DNA of 64,000 nucleotides from Lithobates sylvaticus (Eukaryota; Chordata; Amphibia; Anura; Ranidae): positions 209,464,678 to 209,528,677 of the forward strand of contig CM053033.1 in assembly GCA_028564925.1 (NCBI GenBank), written 5' to 3'. Positions 44,419-56,724 of this stretch are shown piece after piece; the first letter of the stretch is position 1, and each line of letters opens with the position of its first letter. The translations under genes and the position numbers were made by a program. The notes under the pieces were generated by a model. The model ran no database searches, was not told the origin of the DNA, and was given only the letters and a program-made list of their open reading frames with translations.

Positions 44419-45341
44419 TAGACATGTGCACAATAGAAAAATTTGTTTAGTTTAGTTTCTGTTCGTTTCCGTTGATTCGTAACGATTCGTAATTTCGTAA
44501 CTCGTCGGTGTTCGTATTCGGACTCGTTCGTATTTTCGTAAGAGTTATTTTTTAGTTGATTCGTATTTCCGTTAGTCTAATTTTCGTTTATTCGAAATTC
44601 GTATTTTCGTTATATTTCGTATTCAGACGCATTCGTATTTTCGGAAGAGCTATATTTTCATTGATTTGAAATGATTCGTATTTCCGTTAATCAAATTTTT
44701 CGTTGATTCGAAATTCGTATTTTCGTAGATTTAATTACATTCGTACTTTCGTGAGATTGATTTATTCGTACTTTCGTAACATTGTTTTCGTAGATTCGTA
44801 ATCGGAGCATAATTCATAATTTACGGAATGTGTATGCTATTTATTTAAACAAAGAATTTCTCAAAAAACTTAAGAACAGAACTTAACTAAAAAATCCACC
44901 AAAACAGTGCCTCCGACCCAACCACACCCTATCTGGACTCTGGATGGAATATTTCAAAATCAGAACTAACATTCGTTCTTTCGAATTCTCGATCAGCAGA
45001 ATTTTCGTTATATCGTATTTTCGTTGTTTTGATTTCCTTTTTTCCGAATATTCGTAATTTCGATTTTTCGTTCATTTTAATTTTCGTTATTTTTGAATCT
45101 TTGTTTGGTATTTTTGTTGTTTCTGTTTTCGTTTTTCGAATTTTCATTCCTTCGTAGTTTTGTTGTTTCTAATTTAATTATTTCGTATTTTCATTGTTTT
45201 TCATATTCGTTCTTTTCGATAGTTCGTTTTTTCGTTAGAATTTTTAGTAAACCATTCGTTCATTCATACGATTACGAATGAACGAATATAACGAATTTGA
45301 ACGGAAAATGAATTTGTAACTAAACGAATTGCACATGTCTA
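44419..45341. mobile_element. hAT-like non-autonomous element filled with 'ttcgtattcg' repeats
   Basis: Perfect 8-bp target duplication 'caaagaaa' (44411-44418 and 45342-45349) and perfect 12-bp inverted ends TAGACATGTGCA. The interior is degenerate 'ttcgtaa' / 'ttcgtattcg' repeats with a unique centre at 44800-44960. Same family as 6980-7788, but better preserved at the ends. Confidence 0.8.
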
Positions 45342-45349
45342 CAAAGAAA

Positions 45350-47530
45350 ATTAGAACAAAGTAGAGTTTTTGCCAACAGGAACCAAACAGGCTTCCCCCT
45401 CATATTATTTAAAAAAATCAATTCTGGCTTGTTTCAATGGGCAATTTATCTAATTATAGAATTCTCTAACTCTAATGTTCTCATTTTCTATTTCTTTATT
45501 TTTTATAAATCAGCTCCCGTTCTCCTTTTCTCTTTGCTGTCTTCATCTCATTCTCTATATTCCCTTCAGTCTGTCTTTTTTCAATCTAATCCCGGTTCCC
45601 CTCCATCTCTCTCTCTCTCCCTCTCTTTCTTTGTTCTACAGAGGAATAAATTTAGCATCAGAAAAAGATGTCTGCATTGTGACCCTTGGAAAAAAATAAC
45701 ATTTGCATGAGATATAGGTCACCCCAGTACAGCATTTTCTTTGTCTTGCCTGAAATGCCGTCTTCTAAAGTGGATGGCATGGTATCACACAGAAAATGTA
45801 GCAGCACGGCTTCCATTGACAAAGTATATGTCTTTTCCAAATCTACAATCACAGCTCTTATAGATAACACACCAGCACTGCTCTTACAGATAATATATTA
45901 GCCATATACTAAATTTACAAGTGCTGCTCCTATGCATCACGCTCTGCTGCCATTGCTATAGGCAAGCTGCAAGTATCCTATAAATAATTTGCCAGTGAAG
46001 TTCCTGAAGAATCAAGAGTATCATTGTTATAGATGAAGGTGCTTGGTGCTACTTAATGTTGTTTTATAGCTTATACTGATAATACAGAGAGCAAAACAAC
46101 ATTGAAAATAGTCTGGCCTGTGTGAAATTTGGCACCATTTGATACATTATTTTCTTTAAAGGTATGATATCAACATGGAAGCCATAGCCTCTATTGCAGT
46201 ACAAATGTGATTTGAGGGCCCCTTACGTTTTGCATCATGCATAGTCATACCCAAAAAAAACAATTACTGTTACCCAAGTGATCAATATCTGTTGTATTTA
46301 CCTATACTACCTTGGAAGCATAGAAGATGAAAGCTTACAGCTTGCTACTTGCCCCTCACATATTTGGCCAACTGTGATATTTCCCAGATCATCTGAGGTA
46401 TGCTCTGGCATCAGGTGGTCCAGCATTTGTTGAGCAGCTACTGGCTGCTCATGCTTTCCCTGATTTAGTCAGATGTGGCGCCCTTTTTTACATCCTCCTC
46501 TCTTTCTCCACAGAGGCCTACTTCTCTTATGAACCTCTATTCATGGCCTTCCCTCATGGGTCTATTCCCCATGGTGCTCCCCTAATTGGCCTCTGCCTAT
46601 GGTCTTTTCTGACAGCCCTCTCTTGTGCTCCAACACATGTACATGATTATTAATTTTGCACGCAGTTGTTCCTTGTATATTAGCACATTTAGTGACTGAA
46701 CATTCTCCTTTACTTCCTCTTTTACCCTGCTTCCTGTCTCTGCTTCATTTTCTTCCCAGATGATTAGCTCTCCTCGTAGACATCTCCTTCTGGCCTCTAC
46801 TTATTGGGTTCCTTTCATTGTCTCTCCACTTAGGCTTCAACTCACTGGCCTCTCTTTTCAGTCTCTCCTCATGGGTCTCTCCACATGGGCCTCCCCTCTG
46901 GGCCTCACTTCTGCTGGAAAATACAGTATATGTACATTCATTGTTTACATACTGAAGTGTGCATTGTACTTCTTCACTTTCGCTGATTGGACATTTTTTG
47001 TATTAGAAGGACACCAGGCTCCTGAGTCTGGCTGTCGCAGTTTAGCCTGCAGTTTACTTTCTGTGTATTCTTATCTGCTTGCTGCACTGGTTCTGCTAGA
47101 CATGTGATTCAATTCACATGTTGTTTGGCTTCTGTGCTCACCTATAGGTGTCACCTGCTATATTGTGGGCTTTTATTTCTTTGTCTTCTATCACTTCTTG
47201 GCCTGCCTCCTAGTTTGCTTCCCTATATAAGACATGCTCAGTGCAGCATGTGTTGTCTGCGCAACTTCCTAGTTCTCTGAGCTCCTGTTTACCTCATGTT
47301 TTGTGTATTCAGTGTCTGACTTCCTGTACCAACCCCAACTTAATCCTTGGTTTGTGGTTGTCTTCCACCTACCATAACCTTAGCTTGATTCCCAGATCCT
47401 CTTCTGTCTCCTGCCAGTGTACTCTGCATACACGAATGGTCTTTGTACTGTCAGCTGGGCATACCTGAGGGTCACAACCTGATTTAAGCTTACTGCAAGT
47501 CTATCCCCATCATCAGGGACCCTGGTGAAG
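45350..47530. other. Long stretch without a recognised element
   Basis: Pyrimidine-rich at 45500-45640. At 46500-46920 short repeats of 'catgggtct...cccc...tggcctct' type recur five or six times, giving a 115-codon frame I do not believe. No exon-like conserved frame seen. Confidence 0.35.
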
Positions 47531-48080
47531 AGGCAGGCCGGGGCTTTTTTTTGGGCAAAAAACACTACTAAAATAGCGTATGAGTTATTTTATGAAGTCA
47601 TGCAGTATTTCAGTAGTAAAAACATGCAGGGATTCATCGTCTGGCGGGGACTAGCGTATTTATTACCATACAGTAAATACTGCATTGTTAAGTAGTAGGT
47701 GGCCACCTGCTCCTTAACAACCAGTAAACAACATGGTTGTTAAGGAGCTGACAGCCACTGTGTCCTTAACAACCAATGAATCATCAGCTATCAGCAAGGT
47801 TTTACTGAATGCAAAAAAGAAAAAATGCCGGCAATTAAAAATTAAGAAAAAAATGGCGTGGGGTCCCCCCAATCCATACCTCCTTAACTATACCAAGCCA
47901 CATGCCCTCAACATAGGGGGTGATTTGGGGCAGGGGGGGCTCTGAGCCTCTTCCACACAACCATGGCTGGTGGTTGTGGGGGTCCGAAAGATCCCACCCC
48001 CCCATGTGAATGAGCATGGGGTGCATAGTAGCAGGTAAGTGGGGGATGCAGGAATTACCCAATGGAATCTAGTAACATTG
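47531..48080. repeat. Probable frog dispersed repeats, undefined ends
   Basis: A dyad 'aacaaccagtaaacaacatgg' / 'ggttgttaagga' lies at 47675-47745, and a 'ggggtccccccaatcc...aacatagggggtgat' block at 47855-48010 that I associate with frog repeats. Not assigned to a family. Confidence 0.35.
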
Positions 48081-48336
48081 TGGAACAACATACATATTCC
48101 TTGCACACCAGGAATCTTCAAATACTTTCTAAATGTTTTATTCGAGATGATCACATCAAAGTGAAACAATGCAATGTTTTGGGGCTGCACATGACCCATA
48201 CGTCAGGAGTCAGACAAGGGGATCCTGCGTGGCCCTGAAACATTGCAATCTTCCACTGTGATATGATCATTTTGAATAAAACATTTGGACGTTATTTGAA
48301 GAGCCTTGGTGTGCTGGCAATATGTACATTGTTCCA
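48081..48336. repeat. 256-bp imperfect palindrome, PLE-end-like
   Basis: Arms 48081 to about 48195 and about 48222 to 48336 mirror each other (coordinate sum 96417): 'tggaacaacatacatattcc' against the complement of its right partner. Near the axis each arm carries GGG-loop-CCC followed by AAAACATTG or GAAACATTG. The layout repeats that of 14886-15117, with lower identity. Confidence 0.6.
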
Positions 48337-48384
48337 CTAGGACACCCGTATAGGGTACATAAAGAATAGCTGTTCTGGATACAA

Positions 48385-48630
48385 TGGGGCTGATATACTA
48401 AAGGCAAATAGATTGTGCAATCTGCAAGTGCAGTTGCTCCGGAGCTTAGTAAGCAAGCTAAAGCTTCACTTTACAAAAATACCTAATCACATGCAAGGAA
48501 AAAAAAAAAAAAAGATTTTTTGCTTGCATGTGATTGGATGATAGAAGTCAGCAGAGCTTTGTCTCCTTTATTAAAATCTAGAGCAACTGTACTTGCAAAG
48601 TGTCTACTTGCCTTTAGTAAATCAACCCCA
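48385..48630. mobile_element. Short MITE with 'tggggctgat' ends
   Basis: 246 bp; ends TGGGGCTGATATACTAAAGG and CCTTTAGTAAATCAACCCCA are inverted. A dyad 'cacatgcaagg' / 'cttgcatgtg' surrounds a poly-A run at the centre. No target duplication found. Confidence 0.6.
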
Positions 48631-49249
48631 CTGTTATCACAGGGAAATCTGCTTGACAAAACTTAATTTTGTGCTTGTTCTCAGTCCTTCGGCATTATAT
48701 TATAGTGGTTGGTTTTATTTTTTGCCTTTATCTTCCTTCTTTTGAATCTCTGGCACCTCTTAACCCTCAAGCATTGTGTTTGGCCTGTTTCCACATTCTA
48801 GTCCTTGGATTGATATGATCACTCTTCAGGTTACCATAATCTGTCTCATAAATAACTGAGGCTACCAAAAAAGTATTTTGCTAGTGTATAAAGTTTTGCT
48901 GAACAGTGCCCTTTTTAGATGAATAGCAGTGGCGACACCTTACATTATTTAGCAGAGTTGATTGAAAAAAATGTTCTCCATTTTGATACTAAGGTGGTAT
49001 TAAACCCAATAACTAACATTTAGTATGTCTGTTATTTTTCAACAGGCCAAGCTAAGGGGTTGATACAAACCATTGTAAAATGTTTAACCCAAAAGGAAAA
49101 CTGCTATAACTGCCTAAAAAGTGGATTTTGGCTTTAATCAGTCAAGTCAATTAAAATTTTGCAAACGAACATTTGTACCAAAAATTCATGTAAACATTCT
49201 CAGGATTTTGAAGGGATTGGACTTCAATGAACAAAAACAACACACTGTT
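48631..49249. other. Unassigned stretch
   Basis: AT-rich; nothing recognised. Confidence 0.35.
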
Positions 49250-49620
49250 AGAAATGTATTAATTTAAGAAATAAATGTAATCTTGCTCCTTCAAGTTTTC
49301 TTGTCACTGCAGTCCAAAACAAACTGTTACAAAAAAAAAATTTGACCCCACTGTTGATTAGAAAATCGAATGATTTAAAATGAAACATTTCCAATGAAAT
49401 TGTACAAGATTATAGACAGCCTACATCTGACAGTGCATCTAGAAATTTGTTAATTTAAGAAATAAATGTAATCTTGCTCCTTCGAGTTTTCTTGTCACTG
49501 CAGTCAAAAACAAACAAAATTTGACCCCACTGTTGATTAGAAAATCGAATGATTTAAAATGAAACATTTCCAATGAAATTGTACTAGATTATAGCCAGCC
49601 TACATCTGCCAGTGCATCTA
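49250..49620 (+). repeat. Tandem duplication of about 190 bp
   Basis: 'taatttaagaaataaatg' through 'cagtgcatcta' occurs twice (about 49257-49441 and 49448-49620), differing by a short indel and a few substitutions. The second unit abuts a Harbinger-like MITE. Confidence 0.8.
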
Positions 49621-50028
49621 AAGCCCCATACACACGGTCGGAAAATCCGACCACCAAATCCATCGATTTGGTCCGACGGATTTAGTCCGACACTGGTGTT
49701 GCATACACACGGTCGGACAATGTTGTTGGAAAATCCGATCATTCTGAACATGGTGACGTTTGTTGCCTACGACGGGACTACGTAGAGGCTAGTAGCCAAT
49801 AGCTTTGGTCTTGTAATGTGATCTGAGCATGCGTGGCACTTTGTCCGTCGGAATTCGCTACACACGATCGGAATTGGTGTGATCGGACTTCGTTGTCGGA
49901 AAATTTATAGAGCAGGAGATACAACTTTCTCCATCGGACAATCCGATGGAAAATGTCCGATGGTGCCTACACAACATTGTCCGATAGGACAGAATCTATC
50001 GGAAAATCCGACCGTGTGTATGGGGCTT
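49621..50028 (+). mobile_element. Harbinger-like MITE, 'gtacacacggtcgg' family
   Basis: Ends AAGCCCCATACACACGG and CCGTGTGTATGGGGCTT, family core 'agtagccaatagctttgg', TAA on either side in the same orientation. Confidence 0.7.
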
Positions 50029-50100
50029 AACACTACCCTCTCTCCAGATTGACAGTGCTGCTGTCCAAGTGTTGCTCCTCCATCCAGAGTGGAGCCACCC

Positions 50101-50642
50101 TAATGGCGCGTACACAGACGACCGGACTCTCTGTCAGAATAAACTCAGACGGAGTTCCGCTGAAACGGACTTGCCTACACACGATCATACCAGTGCCCAT
50201 CAAATGCAACCTCACCAGCGCCTATTAATGCAGCCTGCCAGTGCCCATCAATGAATGTTTGCCATCTTTCATTCATTCGTGAGTCGGGACACAGTCCTCC
50301 ACCGCTGCTGCGACTCTGCTACTATGTGTGAACGGAGCGAACAAAGTCCGTTCATTTAGAACGCAATGACATACGATGGGACTAGAACAGGAAGTTCAAT
50401 AGCCAGTAGCCAATAGCTGCCCTTGCGTCGTATTTGGTCAGTCGGACTAGCATACAGATGAACGGTTTTCCCGATCGGAATTGATTCGATCGGAAAGATT
50501 TAAAACATGTTCTATTTCTAGGTCCATCAGACTTTTTGAAGAAAAAAGTCAGATGAAGCTCACACACGATCGGAATATCCGACGGAATGATTCCGTCTGA
50601 CCTTTTCTGCCGGAAAGTCTGGTCGGGTGTACGCGGCATAAG
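50101..50642. mobile_element. Harbinger-like MITE, diverged, with internal repeats
   Basis: Ends 'taatggcgcgtacacag' and 'ggtgtacgcggcataa' with TAA both sides. Sub-terminal 'gttccgctgaaacgg' repeats. An inserted 'cagtgcccatcaa' minisatellite-like patch (50190-50260) resembles that of 13540-13910. Confidence 0.55.
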
Positions 50643-51169
50643 ACAGGCAAGGTGTTATTGGCTGGGTCACCAAGTGAAAAATAAAGGGGAAAAAGCCAAA
50701 AAGGAAAGCTGATGCAGTCACCACATTAAAAGACTGGTACGCTAAAATACATTCCATTTTTGTTTTCAGATTTATTATCGCTTTAAGCAGGAACTCGGGA
50801 CTAAACAAACACTTTTTTTTGTAGTTGTTAATGACAAAACTGCTTAGATCCTAATTTTAGCCTAATTTGCCTCAGATTCCAAAGCTGGAAAAGCTGCTAA
50901 TATTCAAACGATCTCAGCCAGGCAACCAAAAATAATTTGTCATGTATTTTCTCTGCTTTCATGAATGAGAAAAATTAGGATGCCAAAAACCAACCACTTC
51001 TAATACTAATCCCCTGGCTGTGATGCTGATTCTCTATCTTCTATTGTATATCTATCTTCTACATGTTCTATATCTATCTTCAACATGCACGCAGATGAGT
51101 ATTTGGACTTTGCAATTAACCCAGGTCAATGACAAAGAATTAGTGCCAGAGGCAGCCAGACAAGTGCCA
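50643..51169. other. Unassigned stretch before the second PLE
   Basis: 'tatctatcttctac' repeats at 51025-51085; otherwise featureless. Confidence 0.35.
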
Positions 51170-51261
51170 TATTTAAAAGAAGGTTAATTTGGCCGAGATT
51201 GGCGGTGTGTGTAAGACACCTGGTCTGACTGATCCATAGTACTACTATCACAGAACCAATC

Positions 51262-53378
51262 TATCACAATTAAACCAGCTGATAAAATCGGTAATATCGT
51301 TATACAGGACAACACAGACTATGTAGCTATGTGTAATGACATTTTGGACAATCCCAAGTGGTATAGGTGTATACCGAAATCTCTCATTGATGGTTACGTG
51401 AAGGAATTCTACATACTTGTTGATCAGGCATATTACCATAACATTATTGATAAAAATACTTGGGAGTACATTAGAACTGGCTTCCCTCGTGAGGCCACCT
51501 TCTATGATCTCCCGAAAATACACAAGAACATAAAAAAGCCACCAGGAAGACCAATTGTGTCTGGTAGGGGAAGTTTGACAGACAGTCTCAGTAAATTTAT
51601 TGACAGACAACTTCAGCCTGTGGCGTAGGCGCTCTCATCATATACTAAGGATACTATTCATCTTTTGCAGATCTTGGATCGCCTTCACATCGGTGGCAAC
51701 ACAGTTTTGGTCGCAATCGACGTGGAGGCTCTGTATAGTTCTGTTACACATGAACTGGGTCTGTCTGCCATATGACATGCATTACTACGACAAAATAGTG
51801 ATGCCTTCCCTTTAGTGGAATTCATAGTAGCATCCCTTGAATTTATTCTAAAGCACAACTATTTTTCTTTCAATGGTTCCCACTACCTTCAGGTACAGGG
51901 CGTGGCCATGCGCACATGTTGTGCCCCGGCCTACGCCAACCTGTATCTAGGGGAGTGGGAAAGATTCATGTTTTCTGATGCCACGGCATGTAGATATACC
52001 AGTCATGTGACAGCCTGGTATCGCTACATTGATGACATTATGATATTATGGGATGGCTACACTACACTCCTTGAGGAGTTTTTGGAATACAGGGGGTCCC
52101 CGGGTTACAAACAAGATAGGGACTGTAGGTTTGTTCTTAAGTTGAATCTGTTTGTAAGTCAGAACAGGTACATTTTTTAAGTGTAGCTCCAGCCAAAAAA
52201 TCTATTAAGTTTTTTTAGATAACATAGAGAAGGGTTATCACCCCTGCAATATTTGTTTTGCTGTCTGTGCCCCTGTTCAGAAGATTTCACCTCACCTTCT
52301 GTCCCAATGACAAATGGATTTTGAAAATTTTTGGTTGCAAGGAAAACATGGACTGGTGATAAAGCATCAGTGGAGACACCTTTTTCCCATATTAACTCTT
52401 ACAGGAGTGAATTTCCCTTCCTAGGGTGGATTTCCTCTCACTTCCTGTTGCCTCCCTCTGTAAGTTGGAGTCGTTTGTAAGTCGGATGTTTGTAAGTAGG
52501 GCACCCCCTGTACATCAATTTGGGAAATACATTTTACCTCAAATTTACTATAACCTACAACTTATCCTCAATTAAATTTTTGGATTTGACAATTAAGTAA
52601 GACGCTGATGACTCCCTCCAGACTAAGCTCTTTAGGAAGCCTACAGTGGGTAACACCATTTTGGAGGCTTCTAGCTTCCATCCCTACCATTATTGGCATC
52701 CATTCCCTTTGGACAGTATATTAGAGCGATCAATCAATGAATCAATCAAATTTTACATACATATTGCCATTTATTGAGTATGGATACTACACTAACATCT
52801 TTAGTCTCCGATCAACCACAAATTACATTCAGAAGAGCTCCCTCCCTAAGGGACAAACTCGTGCATAGCAAACACAAAACAAAGAAACCTGAATATAGAA
52901 AACTAACAGGGATGTTTATATATGCAAATTGCAATTACTGTCAATATATGGATACTAAAAAAGATGTTAACTTACCCAATGGAAAAAAATTCAATCCTAA
53001 ACATTTTGTAAATTGCCGCACTGCAGGTGTGGTGTATCTACTGCTGTGCAAATGTGGATGTTATTATGTGTGGAAAACCAACCTTGGCTAAGAATATATA
53101 GACATATTATCAGAATAAACAGAAAAGATCTCGGTCTACCCCTTGGAAGACACAGCCGTGCGATACATGGAGATAGCACTCCTAAAGTACGCTTTCTGGC
53201 ATTAGATCACATCCCTGATAACCCAAGGGGTGGAGATTCAAACAAATTACTTTTACAAAGTGAATTGAGATGGATTATCCACCCTAAGGCCACCTCACCA
53301 CCAGGCCACAATGAGGCCTTTCATTTCAGATCGTATTTAAAGGGATTCCAGTCAGGCGTTTGCGAACTGGATCTATAG
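51262..53378 (+). pseudogene. Penelope-like RT and GIY-YIG remains
   Basis: RT region: IKPADKIGNIVIQD, FYDLPKIHKN, PPGRPIVSG and SLTDSLSKFIDRQLQP near 51262-51625; VAMRTCCAPAYANLYLGEWE and the catalytic-box-like YRYIDDIMILWDG at 51815-52070. After the nested MITE come FLDLTI and RKPTVGNTILEASSFHP. The GIY-YIG part spans about 53020-53370, with GVVYLLLCKCG, YYVWKT (Trp in place of the Gly of YIG), RGGD and the Glu of LQSELRWI. Several frame changes and stops make it non-functional. It belongs to a different, more distant lineage than the PLE at 14658-22618. Confidence 0.8.
52090..52510. mobile_element. TA-flanked MITE inside the PLE reverse transcriptase
   Basis: 421 bp between TA (52088-52089 and 52511-52512); ends CAGGGGGTCCCCGGGTTACA and (minus strand) CAGGGGGTGCCCTACTTACA. 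Sub-terminal 'gtttgtaagtc' occurs at both sides. It splits the PLE coding region, so it is younger than the PLE. Tc1/mariner-type target site. Confidence 0.75.
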
Positions 53379-53819
53379 ATGTGGTCTGTATGTTCATTGC
53401 GCACGTGTTTGCATGTCCTTTTGATATGCACACATGATGTATGCTGAACGCTCAGGGATATAGGTCTGCTTTATACTTCATATTTTATTGTATCTATCTG
53501 CATATGTCAACTACTTTAACTGGCATTTTGCTATACTTGATGTATTGTGTTTAATCAATATAGAATAACTGAATTGTGTTTCAAATTTGGCATTTCCACA
53601 ACCTGCCATTTTATTGTTATGTCCATTGTTCTATTTATTTATATTTCTGCTTCTTCTCTCCTAGACTGGAATTTGCCCAGCAAGAGTCTGTGGGATGGAC
53701 CTGCCATTGTTGGTCACCGGGGGGGTATTTTTCCGTGGATCTATATTGCACTATCCATTATTCCATAGCCTCATATGCCTCAGGCTTCAGATATATTTTA
53801 CAGGGCTGGCTGTGCGGAT

Positions 53820-54130
53820 AGGGGGCTACGTTTCACTGCCCGGCTCGCATGGATCCCTTGTGCAGACACCAATCATGTCCGCACTTGGGACATCCTTGCC
53901 CATTGAAGCCTGTCTTATTGACAGGTTCCTTCCGGCCTGCACTTCATTGTGAGGCACAGGACGGAGGGTCACTGTGCGCGATGGTGGTGCGATGACGCTG
54001 GACGTGACCCCACCCACTGGGGTGAGCTTGCGCAGTACGTCATCGCACTAAGGGACTTCCTTAACGGATCGAGGCTGCCATTGGCTGGGAGCCTCGACCT
54101 GTCCACTGACCACCAGCTGATCTTGCTTAC
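53820..54130 (+). promoter_or_regulatory. GC-rich promoter-like block of the second PLE
   Basis: GC-rich island in an AT-rich tail with 'tacgtcatcgca' (CRE-like), 'ccattggctggg' (CCAAT box) and 'gtgaccccacccac'. It sits between the coding remains and the hammerhead-like motif, as in the first PLE. Inference from sequence only. Confidence 0.35.
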
Positions 54131-54885
54131 ACTAATGTGCAACTAAATCCGCTGGCTACATTCAGGGTTTATCAACTCACACCCCAGACATCTACAGTGA
54201 TACCGTGGAGAAGAGAGGATAACACAGTGCATGGGACACCAGGCAGAGGCTTGTGAGTAGCATTTATACATAAAACTAAAAACCTTTTCTGCTAACTGTA
54301 GCATATTTCATTACTATCTTTACTGTCTCACTCAACTTGGTATATCTATGCTTGGAATAACCGTCCCATCATGGCTATGCCTCTGGCGTTCATATCCTCA
54401 TTATTTTTCAACCTTATAACAATTTACAAGTACTACACACATGCACAGAGAACCATATACAGTAATCTACTGCAGTGCACATCAAGACTCCATCTACTTT
54501 TTGGTCAGGATTTTGGCTGGAGTTCATTACTCCACACGCGTTGCAGCTGGGACACTTGCCGCTTCTCTGCTCTCTTGCCCTTTCTGTACATGCCCATCCT
54601 TTTTTTCACCTGACATATTATCGAGGCTTTGGTCTTGTGATATATCCGTGGGAAGCCAATCTGGGCCCCCCTTGGTTGCTTTTTTTCAGCGATTGGTTCA
54701 TCTCTGTAAGTATAATCTTTTTAGCTGTTATACTGATATCAAACATGTCTTATGGACTATAAAGCACTCTCTTTTCTTGTTTAATTATCATAAATTAAAC
54801 CGTTATACCAATTTATTGCTATACTAATGTATCATTGTATTTTCATCCTAGAATACTCATGATTCTCTATAGAAAAATGACATAA

Positions 54886-54926
54886 ACCTCCGAAGAAGGA
54901 CTACAAGGTCCGAAACATGTCAGACG
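54886..54926 (+). ncRNA. Hammerhead-ribozyme-like motif of the second PLE
   Basis: CCTCCGAAGAAGGAC, a 6-nt loop, GTCC, GAAAC, ATGTC. The stem II pairing GGAC/GTCC and the GAAAC segment are kept, and the extra A before stem II seen in the other copies is present. The 5' core reads CTCCGAAG rather than CTGATGA, so activity is unlikely. Confidence 0.4.
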
Positions 54927-54970
54927 TAATTTGCAGTATGTGCTCTTGCTAGCCCAACTTTGTCTACAGG

Positions 54971-55429
54971 CAGGGCCATCTTTAAGGCAGGGCAAAAGGG
55001 GCAGATGCCCTGGGCCCTGCATTGTTGTGGGGCCCAAAGCAGCTGCCTCATACTTGCCAACTATCCTGGTTTAAATTCCCTTGCCCCTTGAAATTTAAAT
55101 TAAATGCTGCTACTAATGCTGCCTAGTGCTGCCCTATTTTTGTGTATGGATGACTCACCCACAGACCCTGTGTTTACATGTACATAACCAGCATTCATAA
55201 GTAAATAGCAGGGGCATTTATATGTAAATAGCAGTGTCCGGCCGCATTGATATGTAAATAAAGGTGGCATTCTTATACATATCATGCCCCCATGAGGTCA
55301 TATCCACCATCACCTATACTGAATGCTGCCCACTGGGGAGGGGCATGCTTGAAAGTCCTGCCTGCAACTGTGGTCATTAAGCCTACCATCCAGTGGCCAG
55401 TGTTGAAACTCCTCTTTATATTGGTATTC

Positions 55430-55478
<49 letters not shown>

Positions 55479-55959
55479 GCATTGCCATTGATCACACCCT
55501 CCTCACCCCCAGCACTGCCACTGATTCCTGGAGTTCTAGGATCCCTTGGAGTTTTCTGTCTATTGATGGGTCCGCTCACCACCCCAGTCCATGGTGTGCA
55601 GGCAGTGAGGAGATGGTGTGCTGTAACCTCTAGCAACCAATCAGTGAGCAGTTTTACTGTACAGTAATCTCTAGCAACCAATCAACAAGCAGAAATCATG
55701 TGCTGTAACCTCTAGCAACTAATCAGTGAGCCATAATTTGTGCTGTAACCTCTAGCAACCAGTCGGTAAGCAGTAATGATGTACTGTAACCTGTGACAAC
55801 CAATCGCAATTGCTGCCTGATCTGATACAGTAAACTGATTTTGAGTCCAGTTGCTATTTATTGCATGTCTCAGAGCAGGTGGAGAGCAAAATTTCTATGG
55901 GGGGGGGGGGCTCAAGACATTTTTTGCCCAGGGTCCAATCAATATTAAATACGGCCCTG
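54971..55959. mobile_element. hAT non-autonomous element inside the PLE tail
   Basis: Perfect 8-bp target duplication 'tctacagg' (54963-54970 and 55960-55967) and inverted ends CAGGGCCATCTTTAA / CAGGGCCGTATTTAA. The interior has a long poly-A (about 55434-55475) and 4-5 units of about 50 bp built on 'ctgtaacctctagcaaccaa' (55617-55810). No transposase. It is younger than the PLE it interrupts. Confidence 0.85.
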
Positions 55960-56185
55960 TCTACAGGACAGCTGAGTCTCATGCTAATGTTTACCTAAGC
56001 ATATTTGTTACAAACCGCTTTTATGTAATTGTATACATTTCCTTTCTGCTATTTACATTTCTATTGTATATTTATAATACAATAATTTTTTTTACTACAT
56101 TACCTGGTCTGCCTATAAAATCCAGAGGGGTATTACAATGCCTTAACAGCAGTAGGTTCTTTCTTATTCTTATTTAAAAGAAGGT

Positions 56186-56724
56186 GGGTAACAGCAACTT
56201 ACATACTTCATGACAGGTTTACTTTACGTTCATGGGAAAGCAGTAAAAAGAGTTCTCGGTCTACAAGTAGGTAGGCCAGGACTCAATGGTGACCAACTTG
56301 CTGGAGGAATGGAGGGGCTAAGCATCACGGCCATGACAATAATGTAGATGTAGCACCACGTTATCCCCCAGAGACTAAGGATATCCAGAGACCTAGAGAT
56401 CCCCACAGGTTAGGTGGGCTAACATTTCATCTCGAGGTTGAGGCCTTGACTTAAAGTGTGGTTGTGGACAGATGGCACTTTAGAAATATTACAGAAATTT
56501 TTAAGAACCAGTAACCTCCAGGGAGAGAGGGTTAGAATCTCAAGATACCCCAAAAATGCAGCACAGGCTACAGTGTCCAAAATAATGCTTCTGGTCAGAC
56601 TGGCATATCGGGATAGACTGTGCAGAGGCGAAGCCCAGGCCATACTGAAAATAATGTTTAAGCCAGACCGACACACTGAATTCTTCCAGCTGTGTGTGTG
56701 AGCACTTATCTTTCTCTGAAAAAA
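56186..56724. other. Unassigned stretch
   Basis: An 81-codon plus-strand frame at 56456-56701, rich in Arg and Leu, is the only moderately protein-like frame here. I cannot link it to a family and would not call a gene. Confidence 0.3.

Larger units (their letters stand above)
51170..56185 (+). mobile_element. Penelope-like element with 15-bp target duplication and two nested insertions
   Basis: A perfect 15-bp direct repeat 'tatttaaaagaaggt' (51170-51184 and 56171-56185) brackets the element (51185-56170). Removing the MITE (52090-52510) and the hAT element (54971-55959) leaves about 3.6 kb: RT, linker and GIY-YIG coding remains, then a non-coding tail with a GC-rich block (53820-54130) and a hammerhead-like motif. 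Unlike 14658-22618 it has no inverted partner. The coding part is clearly decayed, so this copy is older. Confidence 0.8.

Noticed and set aside
46760-47107. 115-codon frame beginning MISSPRRHLLL
   Set aside because: It covers short 'catgggtct...cccc' repeats and has no conserved features; not supported as an exon.
56456-56701. 81-codon frame that looks moderately protein-like
   Set aside because: Short, isolated, no motif I can name; kept only as a remark.
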